From Thalassolituus sp. UBA1087 (GTDB lineage: Bacteria; Pseudomonadota; Gammaproteobacteria; Pseudomonadales; Oceanobacteraceae): a stretch of 64,000 nucleotides of DNA. Made by a program: the position numbers and the translations under genes. The notes beneath the pieces were generated by a model. The model saw only the letters and a program-made list of their open reading frames with translations, made no database searches and was not told the DNA's origin. How positions within the stretch are numbered: the first letter of the stretch is position 1; every line of letters begins with the position of its first letter. The stretch is taken from positions 62,001 to 126,000 of the forward strand of contig DCCG01000004.1 in assembly GCA_002314145.1 (NCBI GenBank), read 5' to 3'. Shown here piece after piece: positions 43,442-52,766 of this stretch.

Positions 43442-45454
43442 ATGGGCTGGTTTTCACGGGCAAAGAAGAAAAATATCGCGGCCGAGGCCGCAGAGGCAGT
43501 CAGAGTCTGCAGTATCAGCAGCCAGCAGATATCGGCACAGCAATTAAAAACACTGGACTTTGGCCAGCAGTCAACGCCGCTGGTGATGGCATTTGTAGCG
43601 CCGGGGCTGGACTTCCGGGCGGTGATGAGCAAATTACGTGAGGCGATGCCTTTTGCAGAGCAGGTTGTTGGTGTTATGACCGCCGGTGAGCTGAGCTCCT
43701 GCCAGGCGAAAACTCTCTATCATGCCGCCGAAGGCGACTGGGATAACATTGTCCTGCAGAGCTTCAGCGCTGACATGATTGCCGACATCCGGGTGGCTGC
43801 TATCCCTTTGCACTGTGAGGATATACGCGCCGGTCAGCCGCAGTTAACCAGTGCTCAGCGCATCGAAAAAATGACCGCCGAAATCCGCAAAGTATCCGTA
43901 CCTTTTGCGGTGAATTATCAGGATACGCTGGCGCTGACCTTTTTTGACGGGCTGTCCTCCAGTGAAAACTTCTTTATGCAGGCGCTGTATGCCAGTGGTC
44001 AGTTTCCCTGTTATTTTATTGGCGGGTCGGCGGGCGGTAAGCTTGATTTTCAACAGGCGCTGGTGGATGACGGCAATGGTGTGGCCACCAATAAAGCTGT
44101 GATTATCTTTATGAAATTACAGCCGGATGTCCGTTACGGCATTATGAAGTCACATAACTTCAAGCGCACACAAACGTCGTTTGTCATTGCTGACGCAGAC
44201 GTTAATACCCGCACAGTGCGCTCGGTGGTGCGTAAGTCAGATTTCCGTATTGTGCCGTTTGTGGATGTTCTGTGTGATGAACTGGGCTGCAGTGCAGAAA
44301 CACTGCAGGACACACTGGGCAAAAAAACCTTTGCCATTGATATCGGTGGCGAGTTATTTATCCGCTCCGTGGCCAGCATTAATATCGGTGAAAAAAGTGT
44401 CACCTTTTTCTGTGATCTGGATTTTGGTGATGAACTGATTCTTGCCGAGCCTCAGGGGTTTGTCGACAGCACGGTTGCCGCCTTCCGGAACATGATGCAG
44501 GGTAAGCCGGGGCAGCCGTTAGCCATGATTGCTAATGACTGTATTCTGCGCCGTCTGAATAACAGTGAAAGTCTGGACGGTCTGGAAAAACTGGGCGATG
44601 TTCCGGTGGCCGGTTTTTCTACCTTCGGTGAATTGCTGGGCGTTCACATGAATCAGACGCTGACGTCGGTCGCCTTCTTCCGCGTACCGGACGGCGTAGC
44701 CTTCCACGATGAATACGCCGATAACTTCCCGGTCCGGTATGCCGGCTTCCGTGAGTATTTTCTGCATATGAAAATTAACCGCAACGAACTCATTATGAAC
44801 CTGCAGAACACGCTGATGAGTTATTTTTCCGAATACCGGGATATGTTGCAGAACATTATTGTTAACTTCGATCAGGTTTCCGGTTATGCCAGTCAGACCG
44901 GTACAGTATTGCAGGATATTAAGACACGTTTTGCCGGGTTTTCTGCAGATATTGAAAGCCAGACACAGGGCCGGCAGCATTTACACGGTACGCTCAATCA
45001 ACTGAAAGACAGCTCTGAAGAAGTGCTCAAGATCCTCAGCGTGATTTCCGGTATTGCTGAGCAGACCAACCTGCTGGCGCTGAATGCTGCCATTGAAGCG
45101 GCCAGAGCCGGCGATGCCGGGCGGGGTTTTGCGGTGGTGGCTGACGAAGTGCGTCAGCTTTCTCATACCACCCAGGACAGCCTGAATAAAACGGAAAAAA
45201 CCATTACCGGGGTGACGGATTCAACCGCCGCCATTCAGTCAGCCATTACCGAAACAGAAGATTTCCTGAATGGTATTCTCGACAGCAGTCAGTCACTGAG
45301 CAGCGAGCTGGATGAACTGCTGAATTCTTCCATTACGGCAGGGCAGAATATCCGTGAAAACCATGCCAATATCAGCTCGGTGATGGAAGCCTTACAACGC
45401 ATGGATTCGGACGTGGACGTCGTTGATCAGCTGAAGAAACTGGGCAACAGCTGA
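43442..45454 (+). CDS. Soluble methyl-accepting chemotaxis protein with FIST sensor
   Basis: A 670-residue cytoplasmic chemoreceptor. Residues about 20-390 match the FIST N and C ligand-binding domains (GGSAGGKLDFQQALVDDGNG, FSTFGELLGV). The rest is a coiled coil carrying the MCP signalling tip EQTNLLALNAAIEAARAGDA and GRGFAVVADEVRQLS. No membrane helix or HAMP domain is present. FIST domains bind small ligands, and one FIST subgroup (NosP) binds haem and nitric oxide; which applies here is unknown. ATG 43442 (MGWFSRAKKK) is chosen because the 41 codons upstream do not look like coding sequence. Confidence 0.87.
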   Translation: MGWFSRAKKKNIAAEAAEAVRVCSISSQQISAQQLKTLDFGQQSTPLVMAFVAPGLDFRAVMSKLREAMPFAEQVVGVMTAGELSSCQAKTLYHAAEGDWDNIVLQSFSADMIADIRVAAIPLHCEDIRAGQPQLTSAQRIEKMTAEIRKVSVPFAVNYQDTLALTFFDGLSSSENFFMQALYASGQFPCYFIGGSAGGKLDFQQALVDDGNGVATNKAVIIFMKLQPDVRYGIMKSHNFKRTQTSFVIADADVNTRTVRSVVRKSDFRIVPFVDVLCDELGCSAETLQDTLGKKTFAIDIGGELFIRSVASINIGEKSVTFFCDLDFGDELILAEPQGFVDSTVAAFRNMMQGKPGQPLAMIANDCILRRLNNSESLDGLEKLGDVPVAGFSTFGELLGVHMNQTLTSVAFFRVPDGVAFHDEYADNFPVRYAGFREYFLHMKINRNELIMNLQNTLMSYFSEYRDMLQNIIVNFDQVSGYASQTGTVLQDIKTRFAGFSADIESQTQGRQHLHGTLNQLKDSSEEVLKILSVISGIAEQTNLLALNAAIEAARAGDAGRGFAVVADEVRQLSHTTQDSLNKTEKTITGVTDSTAAIQSAITETEDFLNGILDSSQSLSSELDELLNSSITAGQNIRENHANISSVMEALQRMDSDVDVVDQLKKLGNS

Positions 45455-45501
45455 CAAACGGTGAGGGCAACAACTGAGCGCTGACTGGTGTAACCACCGC
45501 T

Positions 45502-45996
45502 TCAGGCGGCGGCCTCGCAGTCTGTGGTCAGGGTGCGGTAGTGGTGACAGAAGGTTTCAGCGCTGACATCGGTTTTAGGACGGTAAAAACGTTTCCAGCA
45601 AACCGCAAAATCTTCGGCGGCAGGCTCTGCAGGCAGGTTAAAATCGCTGTTACGGGCGTAAATCAGCCATGCAATCGCAGTGGCGTACGACAGATTGGTG
45701 GTCAGTTCGGCATGGGGATGGTTAAGAAAGTCATGCTGGCTGGCCAACCCCCGTACCGTACTGGCCAGCTCCGGGTTGTGAACCAGATAATTATCCCACA
45801 CATGGCGGTGCGTCAGTCCCTGAATCTGAAAAATGCCCAGGCCACGCTGGCCATCCGGACGGATATGCGCGCCCAGACCGGATTCCTGAGCGGCCGTGGC
45901 CAGTAACAGCTGAGCCGCCCCGGGCGTGGTGACGCCGATACGTTGCAGAGTTGGCTCAATAACCCAGCGCAACAGCTCTTTTGCACAGATTCCCAT
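45502..45996 (-). CDS. Lysozyme-like protein of phage type
   Basis: A 164-residue protein with LLLATAAQESGLGAHIRPDG and RGLGIFQIQGLTHRHVWDNYL, the E-S-G and G-x-x-Q pattern of lysozyme-like transglycosylase folds. Similar stand-alone proteins occur in tailed phages. The Glu in AQESG would be the catalytic acid. There is no signal peptide and no phage gene nearby, so it is a likely domesticated remnant. A strong GGGGAGGAAAAGACG precedes the start. The 291 bases between it and fnr hold only its own upstream region and the fnr terminator. Confidence 0.7.
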   Translation of the reverse strand: MGICAKELLRWVIEPTLQRIGVTTPGAAQLLLATAAQESGLGAHIRPDGQRGLGIFQIQGLTHRHVWDNYLVHNPELASTVRGLASQHDFLNHPHAELTTNLSYATAIAWLIYARNSDFNLPAEPAAEDFAVCWKRFYRPKTDVSAETFCHHYRTLTTDCEAAA

Positions 45997-46211
45997 CGTC
46001 TTTTCCTCCCCTGGGCCAAATCGGCCAACAGGTCATATTACTGACAGCTTAGAACAGAATATTTTATCCGTGGTTTTTTTATACCAATGGATAGGGACGT
46101 GGCACACAGCGGCTTACGGCGCGGTGGGTCTGTCATTCCCTGTCGACAGGACCACATTCTGTTAACAGGAACTATTGCATATCCCATACCAGCTTGGTGG
46201 AAGAGGGGCAC

Positions 46212-46235
46212 AAAAAAGCCGGTCAGTGACCGGCC
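46212..46235 (-). terminator. Terminator after fnr
   Basis: Stem GCCGGTCA / TGACCGGC with a six-T run on the minus strand. Confidence 0.82.
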
Positions 46236-46287
46236 TGATGGCTTCCGATGGCCGGATAATCCGGCTGCGGGTGGCGATGAGTGGTGC

Positions 46288-47055
46288 TTATTCTTCGTTC
46301 TGAAATTCGCACTCGTGTTCTTCGTTGAAGCCTGCCAGTTCAAACAGAGTGTCAGAATCCTGCAGGATCACTTCTTTGCCCTGAGTTTCAATCAGGCCAT
46401 TTTTCTGGAAGCGGGTAAATACCCGGCTGATGGTCTCTACGGCCAGCCCGAGGTAATTACTGATATCCACGCGTGACATCGGCAGGCGGAACTGGGTCGC
46501 AGAGAATCCACGGCGGTGATAGCGCTGGGAAATATCCAGCAGGAAGGACGCAACGCGCTCTTCTGCGTTCTTTTTACTCAGCAGCAGCATCATATTCTGG
46601 TCATGACGGATTTCTGTGCCCATCGTCCGCATCAGCTGTTTGCGCAGGTCCGGCAGATCGTCAGCCAGGCTTTCCAGCTGTGATAACGGAATCTCGCATA
46701 CGGTGGTGGTTTCCAGCGCTTTCGCGGTCAGCGGGTAGTTGCCGTTGTCATAGCCGGCCAGGCCGACCAGTTCGGAGGCCAGGTGAAAACCGGTAATCTG
46801 TTCTTCACCATTGCTGGCCAGCGTATAGGTTTTCAGCGCGCCGGTACGTACCGCGAACACGGACTGGAACGGCTCACCCTGCTGAAACAGCAGCTGCCCT
46901 TTCTGGATCGGACGGCCACGGCGGATGATGTCATCCAGACGTTCCATATCCGAATCGTTCAGGGACAGGGGCAGGCACAGTGCATTCAGAGAACAGGTCT
47001 GGCAGTGTGGTTGAGTGCCCCGGATTGGTGCATGAGCGGCAGGTGTTGGTTTCAT
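46288..47055 (-). CDS. fnr: Fnr/Anr-type oxygen-sensing transcription regulator
   Basis: CRP/FNR-superfamily regulator using an oxygen-labile 4Fe-4S cluster. Cysteines 18, 21 and 27 (HCQTCSLNALC) and Cys120 are the cluster ligands, as in E. coli Fnr. The C-terminal helix-turn-helix reads ISNYLGLAVETISRVF, with the E-x2-SR residues that read TTGAT half-sites. The length of 255 is typical. It sits at the end of the cbb3 oxidase assembly genes and likely controls ccoN and ompW through the boxes listed here. Confidence 0.95.
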   Translation of the reverse strand: MKPTPAAHAPIRGTQPHCQTCSLNALCLPLSLNDSDMERLDDIIRRGRPIQKGQLLFQQGEPFQSVFAVRTGALKTYTLASNGEEQITGFHLASELVGLAGYDNGNYPLTAKALETTTVCEIPLSQLESLADDLPDLRKQLMRTMGTEIRHDQNMMLLLSKKNAEERVASFLLDISQRYHRRGFSATQFRLPMSRVDISNYLGLAVETISRVFTRFQKNGLIETQGKEVILQDSDTLFELAGFNEEHECEFQNEE

Positions 47056-47140
47056 AGCAGATTCCTGTCAACGCGCCTCAGAGGGTGTGAGGGTCACAGA
47101 GCTTAAAGTTGCCTAATATTCGTTGCCAGTGGCGCGTCTG

Positions 47141-47815
47141 TCAAGGATTCTGTCCTGCCGGAAACCATACCACCCAGCCGGTCCAGATCCCGTAAATGAT
47201 CAGCAACAGGCCGGCAAAGCGCCGTACATGGGTATTTCCCAGCAGGTCACTGACCAGTGTACCGGCCAGCGTGGAAGCAAACAGCGCGGGCAGAGTGCCG
47301 GCACCAAAGGCCAGCATGGATAACGGCCCCATGACCGGGTTGCCGTTCGCTGCGACCCAGCTCAGGGTGCTGTAGACCAGCCCGCAGGGCAGCCAGCCCC
47401 ACAGCATGCCCAATACTAATTGATCAGACACTTTGGGCGATTGCATAAAGCGCACGGTCAACGGCTGCAGGCGTTTCCACAGCAGATTACCGGCCTGCTC
47501 AAACCGTGTCAGGACCGTTGACCAGCGTGCAACATAGAGTCCCATCAGAATGAGCATAACAGCAGCAATCGTGCGCAATACCAGCATCAGAATGGCATTC
47601 TGTTGCGCCAGCCAGAGACCGGCCAAAGACACAATCAGCCCGGCGATGGCATAACTGAATATCCGGCCAGTGTTAAATAACAGCGCGGCGCGCACCCGGT
47701 GCTCACCGGCGCGGGCGCCAATGGCGGCTGATATTCCACCACACATCACCAGACAATGGCTGGAGCCAAACAGACCCAGTAAGAGGGCGGTCAGCAGAGA
47801 GAGGGGTTCGGTCAT
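47141..47815 (-). CDS. Sulfite exporter TauE/SafE-family (DsbD-like) membrane protein
   Basis: Six-helix membrane protein of 224 residues. SSHCLVMCGGI near the N terminus and GWLPCGLVYS in the middle carry cysteines in membrane segments, as in the DsbD/CcdA-type family that databases call SafE-like. In cbb3 loci this protein usually follows ccoS and is thought to help oxidase assembly or copper/redox supply; that role is inference. It is separated from ccoS by two bases. Confidence 0.87.
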   Translation of the reverse strand: MTEPLSLLTALLLGLFGSSHCLVMCGGISAAIGARAGEHRVRAALLFNTGRIFSYAIAGLIVSLAGLWLAQQNAILMLVLRTIAAVMLILMGLYVARWSTVLTRFEQAGNLLWKRLQPLTVRFMQSPKVSDQLVLGMLWGWLPCGLVYSTLSWVAANGNPVMGPLSMLAFGAGTLPALFASTLAGTLVSDLLGNTHVRRFAGLLLIIYGIWTGWVVWFPAGQNP

Positions 47816-47817
47816 AC

Positions 47818-48084
47818 TCAGTCCGGTTTGGTGTCGCTCTGTTGTTCCGGAGAGGTGGTTTTACCTTCCTGAGTGCGCTTTTCTCTCGGTTCTGAATTCT
47901 GTTGTTCCGGATTCTGCTGTTCAGGATTCTGGTAGGTGGGCAGGTCATCGTCGTCGAACAGAATACGGTGTGCCGGTGAGTCCATATCATCGAACTGACC
48001 ATTTTTTACCGCCCAGAAAAAGACCAGCACGGCAATACCGATCAGCAGAATGGATAGCGGAACCAGGGCGTAAATAATATCCAT
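47818..48084 (-). CDS. ccoS: cbb3-type cytochrome oxidase assembly protein CcoS
   Basis: One membrane helix (IIYALVPLSILLIGIAVLVF at the N terminus) followed by the family segment FFWAVKNGQFDDMDSPAHRILFD, here shown in part. The 88-residue length is longer than many CcoS (~50-70) because of a C-terminal tail with repeated NPEQQ units and Ser/Lys/Glu residues. CcoS is needed for haem and copper insertion into CcoN. It lies three bases from ccoI. Confidence 0.93.
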   Translation of the reverse strand: MDIIYALVPLSILLIGIAVLVFFWAVKNGQFDDMDSPAHRILFDDDDLPTYQNPEQQNPEQQNSEPREKRTQEGKTTSPEQQSDTKPD

Positions 48085-48087
48085 ACA

Positions 48088-50526
48088 TCAATTCTCTTGG
48101 CGTGCGCCGGGCAGGCGCGTAAGGCGAAGTGCATTGGTTACCACCAGCAGCGAACTCAGCGACATGCCGATGGCTGCCGCCCATGGCGGAACATAGCCTG
48201 CGGCGGCGACCGGAAGTGCCACCAGATTGTACAGCAAAGCCCAGCCGATGTTCTGAATGATTATACGGCGGGTTTTGACGGCGCCATCCAGTGCGGTCAG
48301 CAAGGTTTCCAGACGGCCGTTGGTGAGCATGGCATCGGCATTGGTTTTGGCCAGGTCTGAGGCTTCGTTGACGGCCAGGGCGATATCCGCACCGGCCAGC
48401 ACAGGCACATCATTGATGCCATCACCCACCATCATCACGACCTCGCCCTGTTGTTGCCACGCACGTACGGCTGCGAGTTTGTCTTCCGGCGATACGCCCG
48501 AGCGGATATCGTCAATGCCCAGCTGTTGTGCCAGACGGGGGCCGGCATCGCCCGGATCACCGGTTAACAGTGAGACCTGAATGTGCCGTGCTTTCAGGCC
48601 ATCAATCAGTTGCCGGGCATTGCGCCGCACACTGTCATCCAGACGGAACCAGCCCAGTGGCTGTTCATCATTGGCTAACAACAGCCACTGGCCGCTGTGC
48701 GTCCGCCCGGGTTCTGCCGGCGTATTGTCCGGCCAGGCAAAATCGGCGCGCCCCAGACGCAGAGACTGAGACTGCCATAACCCCACCACGCCCTGGCCGG
48801 GAATCTGTTCTACCTGAGTGACACCGGCATAGTCCGTACGGCGGAACGCCCGGGCTATGGGATGCGTTGAATGCCTTTCCAGTCCGGCGGCCAACGCTTC
48901 CAGCTCGTCTTTGCCGATGTCCGCCAGCGGCACTATGTCTTCCAGCGTCAGGCGTCCCTGAGTCAGGGTGCCGGTTTTATCAAACACCACACGGTTTACC
49001 TGATTCAGTACTTCCAGTACATGGCCTTTACTGATTAACAGGCCGCGTTCGCGCAGGGTGGCGGTGGCAGCCGTCAGGGCCGTGGGCGTTGCCAGTGACA
49101 GGGCACAGGGGCAGGTAACAACCAGTACACTGAGGGCAATAAAAAATGCATCGCTATGGCCGGCAAACCACCAGTAGCCAAACACCGAGGCGGAGATAAT
49201 CAGCACTGCCAGCACAAAGCGGCTGGCGACGGTGTCGGCGAGCAGGGCGATGCGGGGTTTTTCCTGCTGGGCACGGTCCATCAGGCGCATAATGGTGGAC
49301 AGCTGAGCCTCGGCGCCGGTGGCCGTGACTTTCATCAGCAGCGGGCTTTCGACGTTGTACGTGCCACCAATCAGGGGGCTGCCGCTTTCCTTGCGGATCG
49401 GCAGGTATTCGCCGGTCAGTGCCGCTTCATCCACGGAACTGCGGCCTTCCAGTACGATGCCGTCTGCCGGAATGGCGTGGCCGGGCTTGAGGCGCAGAAT
49501 ATCGCCGACACGGATATCCTCGCTGGCAATAACGTCTTCGCTGCCGTCGTCGCTGACTTTCAGGGCCACATTGGGCAGCAGGGTCATCAGATTGTTGCCG
49601 GCTTTGCCCATGCGGTGGCGGGCGCGCATTTCCAGGAAACGGCCCAGCAGCAGGAAGAAAGTGAACATGCAGACGGAATCAAAATACACTTCCTTACCAT
49701 GGTTCAGAGTGCTCCAGATACTGGCACAGAAGGCGAGAAAAATGGCCAGCGATACCGGCACATCCATGGTCAGATGACGGGTACGCAGATCACGCAGCGC
49801 GGCCTGAAAAAACGGATAGGCGCCGTACAGGACCACCGGCAGGGTCAGCACCATGGAAGCCAGGCGCATAAAGAATTCGTATTGTTCCGCCATCCCCACA
49901 TACAGAGGCACGGCAATCATCATCACCTGCATCATGCCAATACCGGCCACGGCTAAGCGGCGGATGGCCTGTTTGCCTTCCCGCGAGCGCTGTTCTTCCT
50001 GTTCGGTGGCAGAGAAGGGGGAGGCTTTGTAACCCAGGCGGTAAATGGCTTCGGCAATCGCAGACGCTGCTATGCGGTCATATTCCCAGCGCACCACCAG
50101 ACGGTGATTAGAGAGATTGAGTACGGCCTGAGTCACGCCGGGTAATTGCCCGACTCTGTGTTCAATCAGCCAGGCGCAGGCGGCGCAACTGATGCCGTCG
50201 ATGATAAAGGTGGCTTCTGCCTGATTCCGGTCCTCACCCAGGCGCGCGACGAAGCGGCGCTGCAGGGCTTCACTGTCGTACAGTGTCAGGGATTCCCGCG
50301 CGGTCAGATCGTTGTCATCGAATTCCGCCGGGGTCAGCTCCGGCAGTTCGGTGCGGTGTTTGTAGTAGTCTTTCAGGCCGCTGGCGACAATAGTTTCGGC
50401 AATGGCTTTACAGCCCGGGCAGCACATTGCCCGTGGCTGGCCGTCAATAACCACTGACCAGCGTTCACCATCAGCACCGGGTTCACCACAGTGGAAGCAG
50501 AGGTCGTCGTGTGCTGTGGATGTCAT
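48088..50526 (-). CDS. ccoI: Copper-translocating P-type ATPase CcoI
   Basis: P1B-type ATPase supplying copper to the cbb3 oxidase. The N terminus has a Cys-rich domain (CFHCGEP, CCPGC) and a heavy-metal domain with GISCAACAWLIE. Eight membrane helices include the CPC motif VTCPCALSLATP; the phosphorylation site is DKTGTLTQG, with the actuator TGEYLP and the hinge VGDGINDVPVL. The 812-residue length is normal. It overlaps ccoH by four bases and is followed closely by ccoS. Confidence 0.95.
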   Translation of the reverse strand: MTSTAHDDLCFHCGEPGADGERWSVVIDGQPRAMCCPGCKAIAETIVASGLKDYYKHRTELPELTPAEFDDNDLTARESLTLYDSEALQRRFVARLGEDRNQAEATFIIDGISCAACAWLIEHRVGQLPGVTQAVLNLSNHRLVVRWEYDRIAASAIAEAIYRLGYKASPFSATEQEEQRSREGKQAIRRLAVAGIGMMQVMMIAVPLYVGMAEQYEFFMRLASMVLTLPVVLYGAYPFFQAALRDLRTRHLTMDVPVSLAIFLAFCASIWSTLNHGKEVYFDSVCMFTFFLLLGRFLEMRARHRMGKAGNNLMTLLPNVALKVSDDGSEDVIASEDIRVGDILRLKPGHAIPADGIVLEGRSSVDEAALTGEYLPIRKESGSPLIGGTYNVESPLLMKVTATGAEAQLSTIMRLMDRAQQEKPRIALLADTVASRFVLAVLIISASVFGYWWFAGHSDAFFIALSVLVVTCPCALSLATPTALTAATATLRERGLLISKGHVLEVLNQVNRVVFDKTGTLTQGRLTLEDIVPLADIGKDELEALAAGLERHSTHPIARAFRRTDYAGVTQVEQIPGQGVVGLWQSQSLRLGRADFAWPDNTPAEPGRTHSGQWLLLANDEQPLGWFRLDDSVRRNARQLIDGLKARHIQVSLLTGDPGDAGPRLAQQLGIDDIRSGVSPEDKLAAVRAWQQQGEVVMMVGDGINDVPVLAGADIALAVNEASDLAKTNADAMLTNGRLETLLTALDGAVKTRRIIIQNIGWALLYNLVALPVAAAGYVPPWAAAIGMSLSSLLVVTNALRLTRLPGARQEN

Positions 50527-51020
50527 TTGGCCTGCAGATGAACAACTTGACCGGGTTCAATCAATACGGTGGTGTCCACACGCCAGCCCTGTTCCGGGCT
50601 TTCCAGCCAGATATGGCGGCGTTCCGGCAGTTCGATTTCATTGACGCCGGCATACTGGCCGGATGGCAGACGCTGCAACAGCACAGTGACGTCCCGTTTT
50701 TCCAGGGTCGGATGAATCAGCTGCAGGTTCAGGGTATTCGGATATTCATCGAAATAGCCACCCAGATCGAGGTGGATTTCATCAGTGTTAAACACCAGAT
50801 CACCGGTTACCTGTAAACGCTCAGCGGCCTCATGCACTTCCTGGTTTTCGGTATAACTGACGCCGTCTTTGTAATAACTGTCGGACACCAGGGAGTCTTC
50901 GCCGGACATGGCCAGATTCAGCATCACGACACCCCAGCCAATGGCCAGCAGGGGAATGCCGGCAACCAGATAAAACATGGGCTCTTTGTACCAACGGCTC
51001 TGGGGTTCCTGGGATTTCAT
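50523..51020 (-). CDS. ccoH: cbb3 oxidase accessory protein CcoH (FixH)
   Basis: A single membrane helix near residues 16-36 (FYLVAGIPLLAIGWGVVMLN) and a periplasmic beta domain with DSYYKDGVSYTENQE, the FixH/CcoH hallmark. CcoH stabilises assembly of the oxidase. ATG 51020 is chosen; a TTG at 51041 would add seven residues. The start lies 112 bases downstream of the ccoG stop, past a terminator, so it may have its own promoter. Confidence 0.92.
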   Translation of the reverse strand: MKSQEPQSRWYKEPMFYLVAGIPLLAIGWGVVMLNLAMSGEDSLVSDSYYKDGVSYTENQEVHEAAERLQVTGDLVFNTDEIHLDLGGYFDEYPNTLNLQLIHPTLEKRDVTVLLQRLPSGQYAGVNEIELPERRHIWLESPEQGWRVDTTVLIEPGQVVHLQAK

Positions 51021-51042
51021 AATGGTTAACCTGTCAGGCAAA

Positions 51043-51075
51043 TAAAAAACCGCCCAAGTGTAACCACTTGGGCGG
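51043..51075 (-). terminator. Terminator between ccoG and ccoH
   Basis: Perfect 11-bp stem CCGCCCAAGTG / CACTTGGGCGG with a T run on the minus strand. It separates or attenuates ccoG from ccoHIS. Confidence 0.85.
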
Positions 51076-51131
51076 CCAGTCTCCAGTCAGGTTTTGTCAG
51101 AAGTTCTGATTCAACCGGCTGGTGTTATGCT

Positions 51132-52547
51132 TTACTGACGCGGCGCAATAAAGCGGGTTTCTTCGCGTTCAATTTCTTCGCCGGTTTCGGCATCGCTGAC
51201 AACAAATTCCACATCAACTTTAGTGGTTTTAACGTCGGCGATTTCAGGGTCCATTTCCAGCGTCACCAGTACTTCTTTTAATTCATTCACCGCCAGATAC
51301 TGATGTTCGTCTGCATCCATACCGATCCCTTCCGGCGCGTCCAGCGTCAGCAGATATTCACGGTCGTTCTGCGACATGTTCATCAGCTTCACGGTGTATG
51401 AGTTAGTAATGGTATCGTTCACCGTCCATTGATACAGCGCACCACGGTCGCGTTCAATATCCAGACGGAAACCGGTACGGGTGGTCAGGGCATAGGTAAA
51501 GGCACTGAGCATCACCAGCATAACCGCTGCGTAGCCAATCAGGCGTGGGCGGAAGAAATGAGTTTTCTGACCTTCCAGCTCATTTTCGGTGGTGTAGCGC
51601 ACCAGACCTTTCGGTTTGCCGATTTTTTCCATGATGGAGTCACAGGCATCCACACACAGGGCACAGCCGATACACTGATATTGCATGCCATCGCGGATAT
51701 CAATACCGGTCGGACACACCTGCACGCACAGCGAGCAGTCAATACAGTCACCCAGTTTATTCTGGTCTTCCGCGTCTTCTGCTTTTTTGCTGCGTTTACC
51801 ACGCGGTTCACCACGGTTGTAGTCGTAAGAAACGGCCAGTGTATCGCGGTCGTACATTACCGACTGGAAGCGGGCGTAAGGGCACATATAAATACACACC
51901 TGCTCACGCATCCAGCCAGCGTTCAGATAAGTCAGTACGGTAAAGATACCAATCCAGATATAAGCCCAGTGATTGGCGGCCATCTGAAATAAATCGGGAA
52001 TTAATTCACGGATAGGCGTGAAATAGCCCACGAAGGTTACACCGGTCCAGAAAGCGACCAGCAACCAGAGAATATGTTTAATGGCTTTTTTGCGCAGCTT
52101 GGTGGCCGACATCTCAGCCTTGTCCAGTTTAATCCGCGCGTTACGGCTGCCTTCGGTTTTTTCTTCGATCCACATAAAGATAAAAGACCAGGCAGACTGC
52201 GGGCAGGTATAACCACACCAGATACGGCCAGCCATGTTAGTGACCGTAAACAGACCAAAGGCAGAAATAATCAGTAACCAGGACAGCAACATAAAGTCCT
52301 GTGGCCAGAATGTAATCCCCAGGATATGAAACTGGCGGGCGGGGAGGTCGAACAGAACGGCCTGGCGGCCTTCCCAGTTGAGCCATGCGGTACCGAAGTA
52401 GCCGAGCATCAGGGCCCACAGAGTCCAGGTTCTCAAACGCTGGAATACCCCCTGAATTTCACGCACGTAAATCTTTTTACGCTTTTCGTACATGCTTTTG
52501 GGTTGAGGGTCGTTGGGTTCGACGTTTTTGACCGGAATATTACTCAT
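51132..52547 (-). CDS. ccoG: cbb3 oxidase accessory protein CcoG (RdxA/FixG)
   Basis: Membrane protein of 471 residues with about five helices and two 4Fe-4S clusters: CIDCSLCVQVCP and CIGCALCVDAC. A further CGYTCPQSAW lies in the membrane part. The C-terminal 130 residues form an Ig-like periplasmic domain. CcoG homologues reduce Cu(II) to Cu(I) for CcoI and CcoN. It follows ccoNOQP on the same strand, but a terminator lies between. Confidence 0.95.
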   Translation of the reverse strand: MSNIPVKNVEPNDPQPKSMYEKRKKIYVREIQGVFQRLRTWTLWALMLGYFGTAWLNWEGRQAVLFDLPARQFHILGITFWPQDFMLLSWLLIISAFGLFTVTNMAGRIWCGYTCPQSAWSFIFMWIEEKTEGSRNARIKLDKAEMSATKLRKKAIKHILWLLVAFWTGVTFVGYFTPIRELIPDLFQMAANHWAYIWIGIFTVLTYLNAGWMREQVCIYMCPYARFQSVMYDRDTLAVSYDYNRGEPRGKRSKKAEDAEDQNKLGDCIDCSLCVQVCPTGIDIRDGMQYQCIGCALCVDACDSIMEKIGKPKGLVRYTTENELEGQKTHFFRPRLIGYAAVMLVMLSAFTYALTTRTGFRLDIERDRGALYQWTVNDTITNSYTVKLMNMSQNDREYLLTLDAPEGIGMDADEHQYLAVNELKEVLVTLEMDPEIADVKTTKVDVEFVVSDAETGEEIEREETRFIAPRQ

Positions 52548-52618
52548 AACGGCAAATCACCTTGGTTGAGAGTGCAAAACGGCGCTTTATTTAACCGGCT
52601 CGATCAGGGGCTCAGCAG

Positions 52619-52666
52619 CGCTCTATATAACGGCTCAATTATATAGACAGTTTTATAGAGCCATAA
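52619..52666 (-). promoter_or_regulatory. Candidate ccoG promoter with nested inverted repeats
   Basis: On the minus strand a consensus -10 TATAAT occupies 52638-52643 with a weak -35 at 52661-52666. The same stretch holds two nested inverted repeats: CTATATAA / TTATATAG (52623-52646) and GCTCTATA / TATAGAGC (52620-52661). The repeats may mark an operator, or the AT-rich stretch may be coincidental. Confidence 0.45.
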
Positions 52667-52668
52667 TG

Positions 52669-52696
52669 AAAAAAGCGGCTGAGAGCCGCTTTTTTC
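52669..52696. terminator. Terminator after ccoP
   Basis: Stem AAAAGCGGCT / AGCCGCTTTT with A and T runs on both sides, 71 bases past the ccoP stop on the minus strand. Confidence 0.85.
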
Positions 52697-52766
52697 AGGT
52701 TTTATTGCCTTAGCTCAACCCCGTAAATCGGAATGATTTGCAGGGTCTTGCCAGACGACTCAGTTA

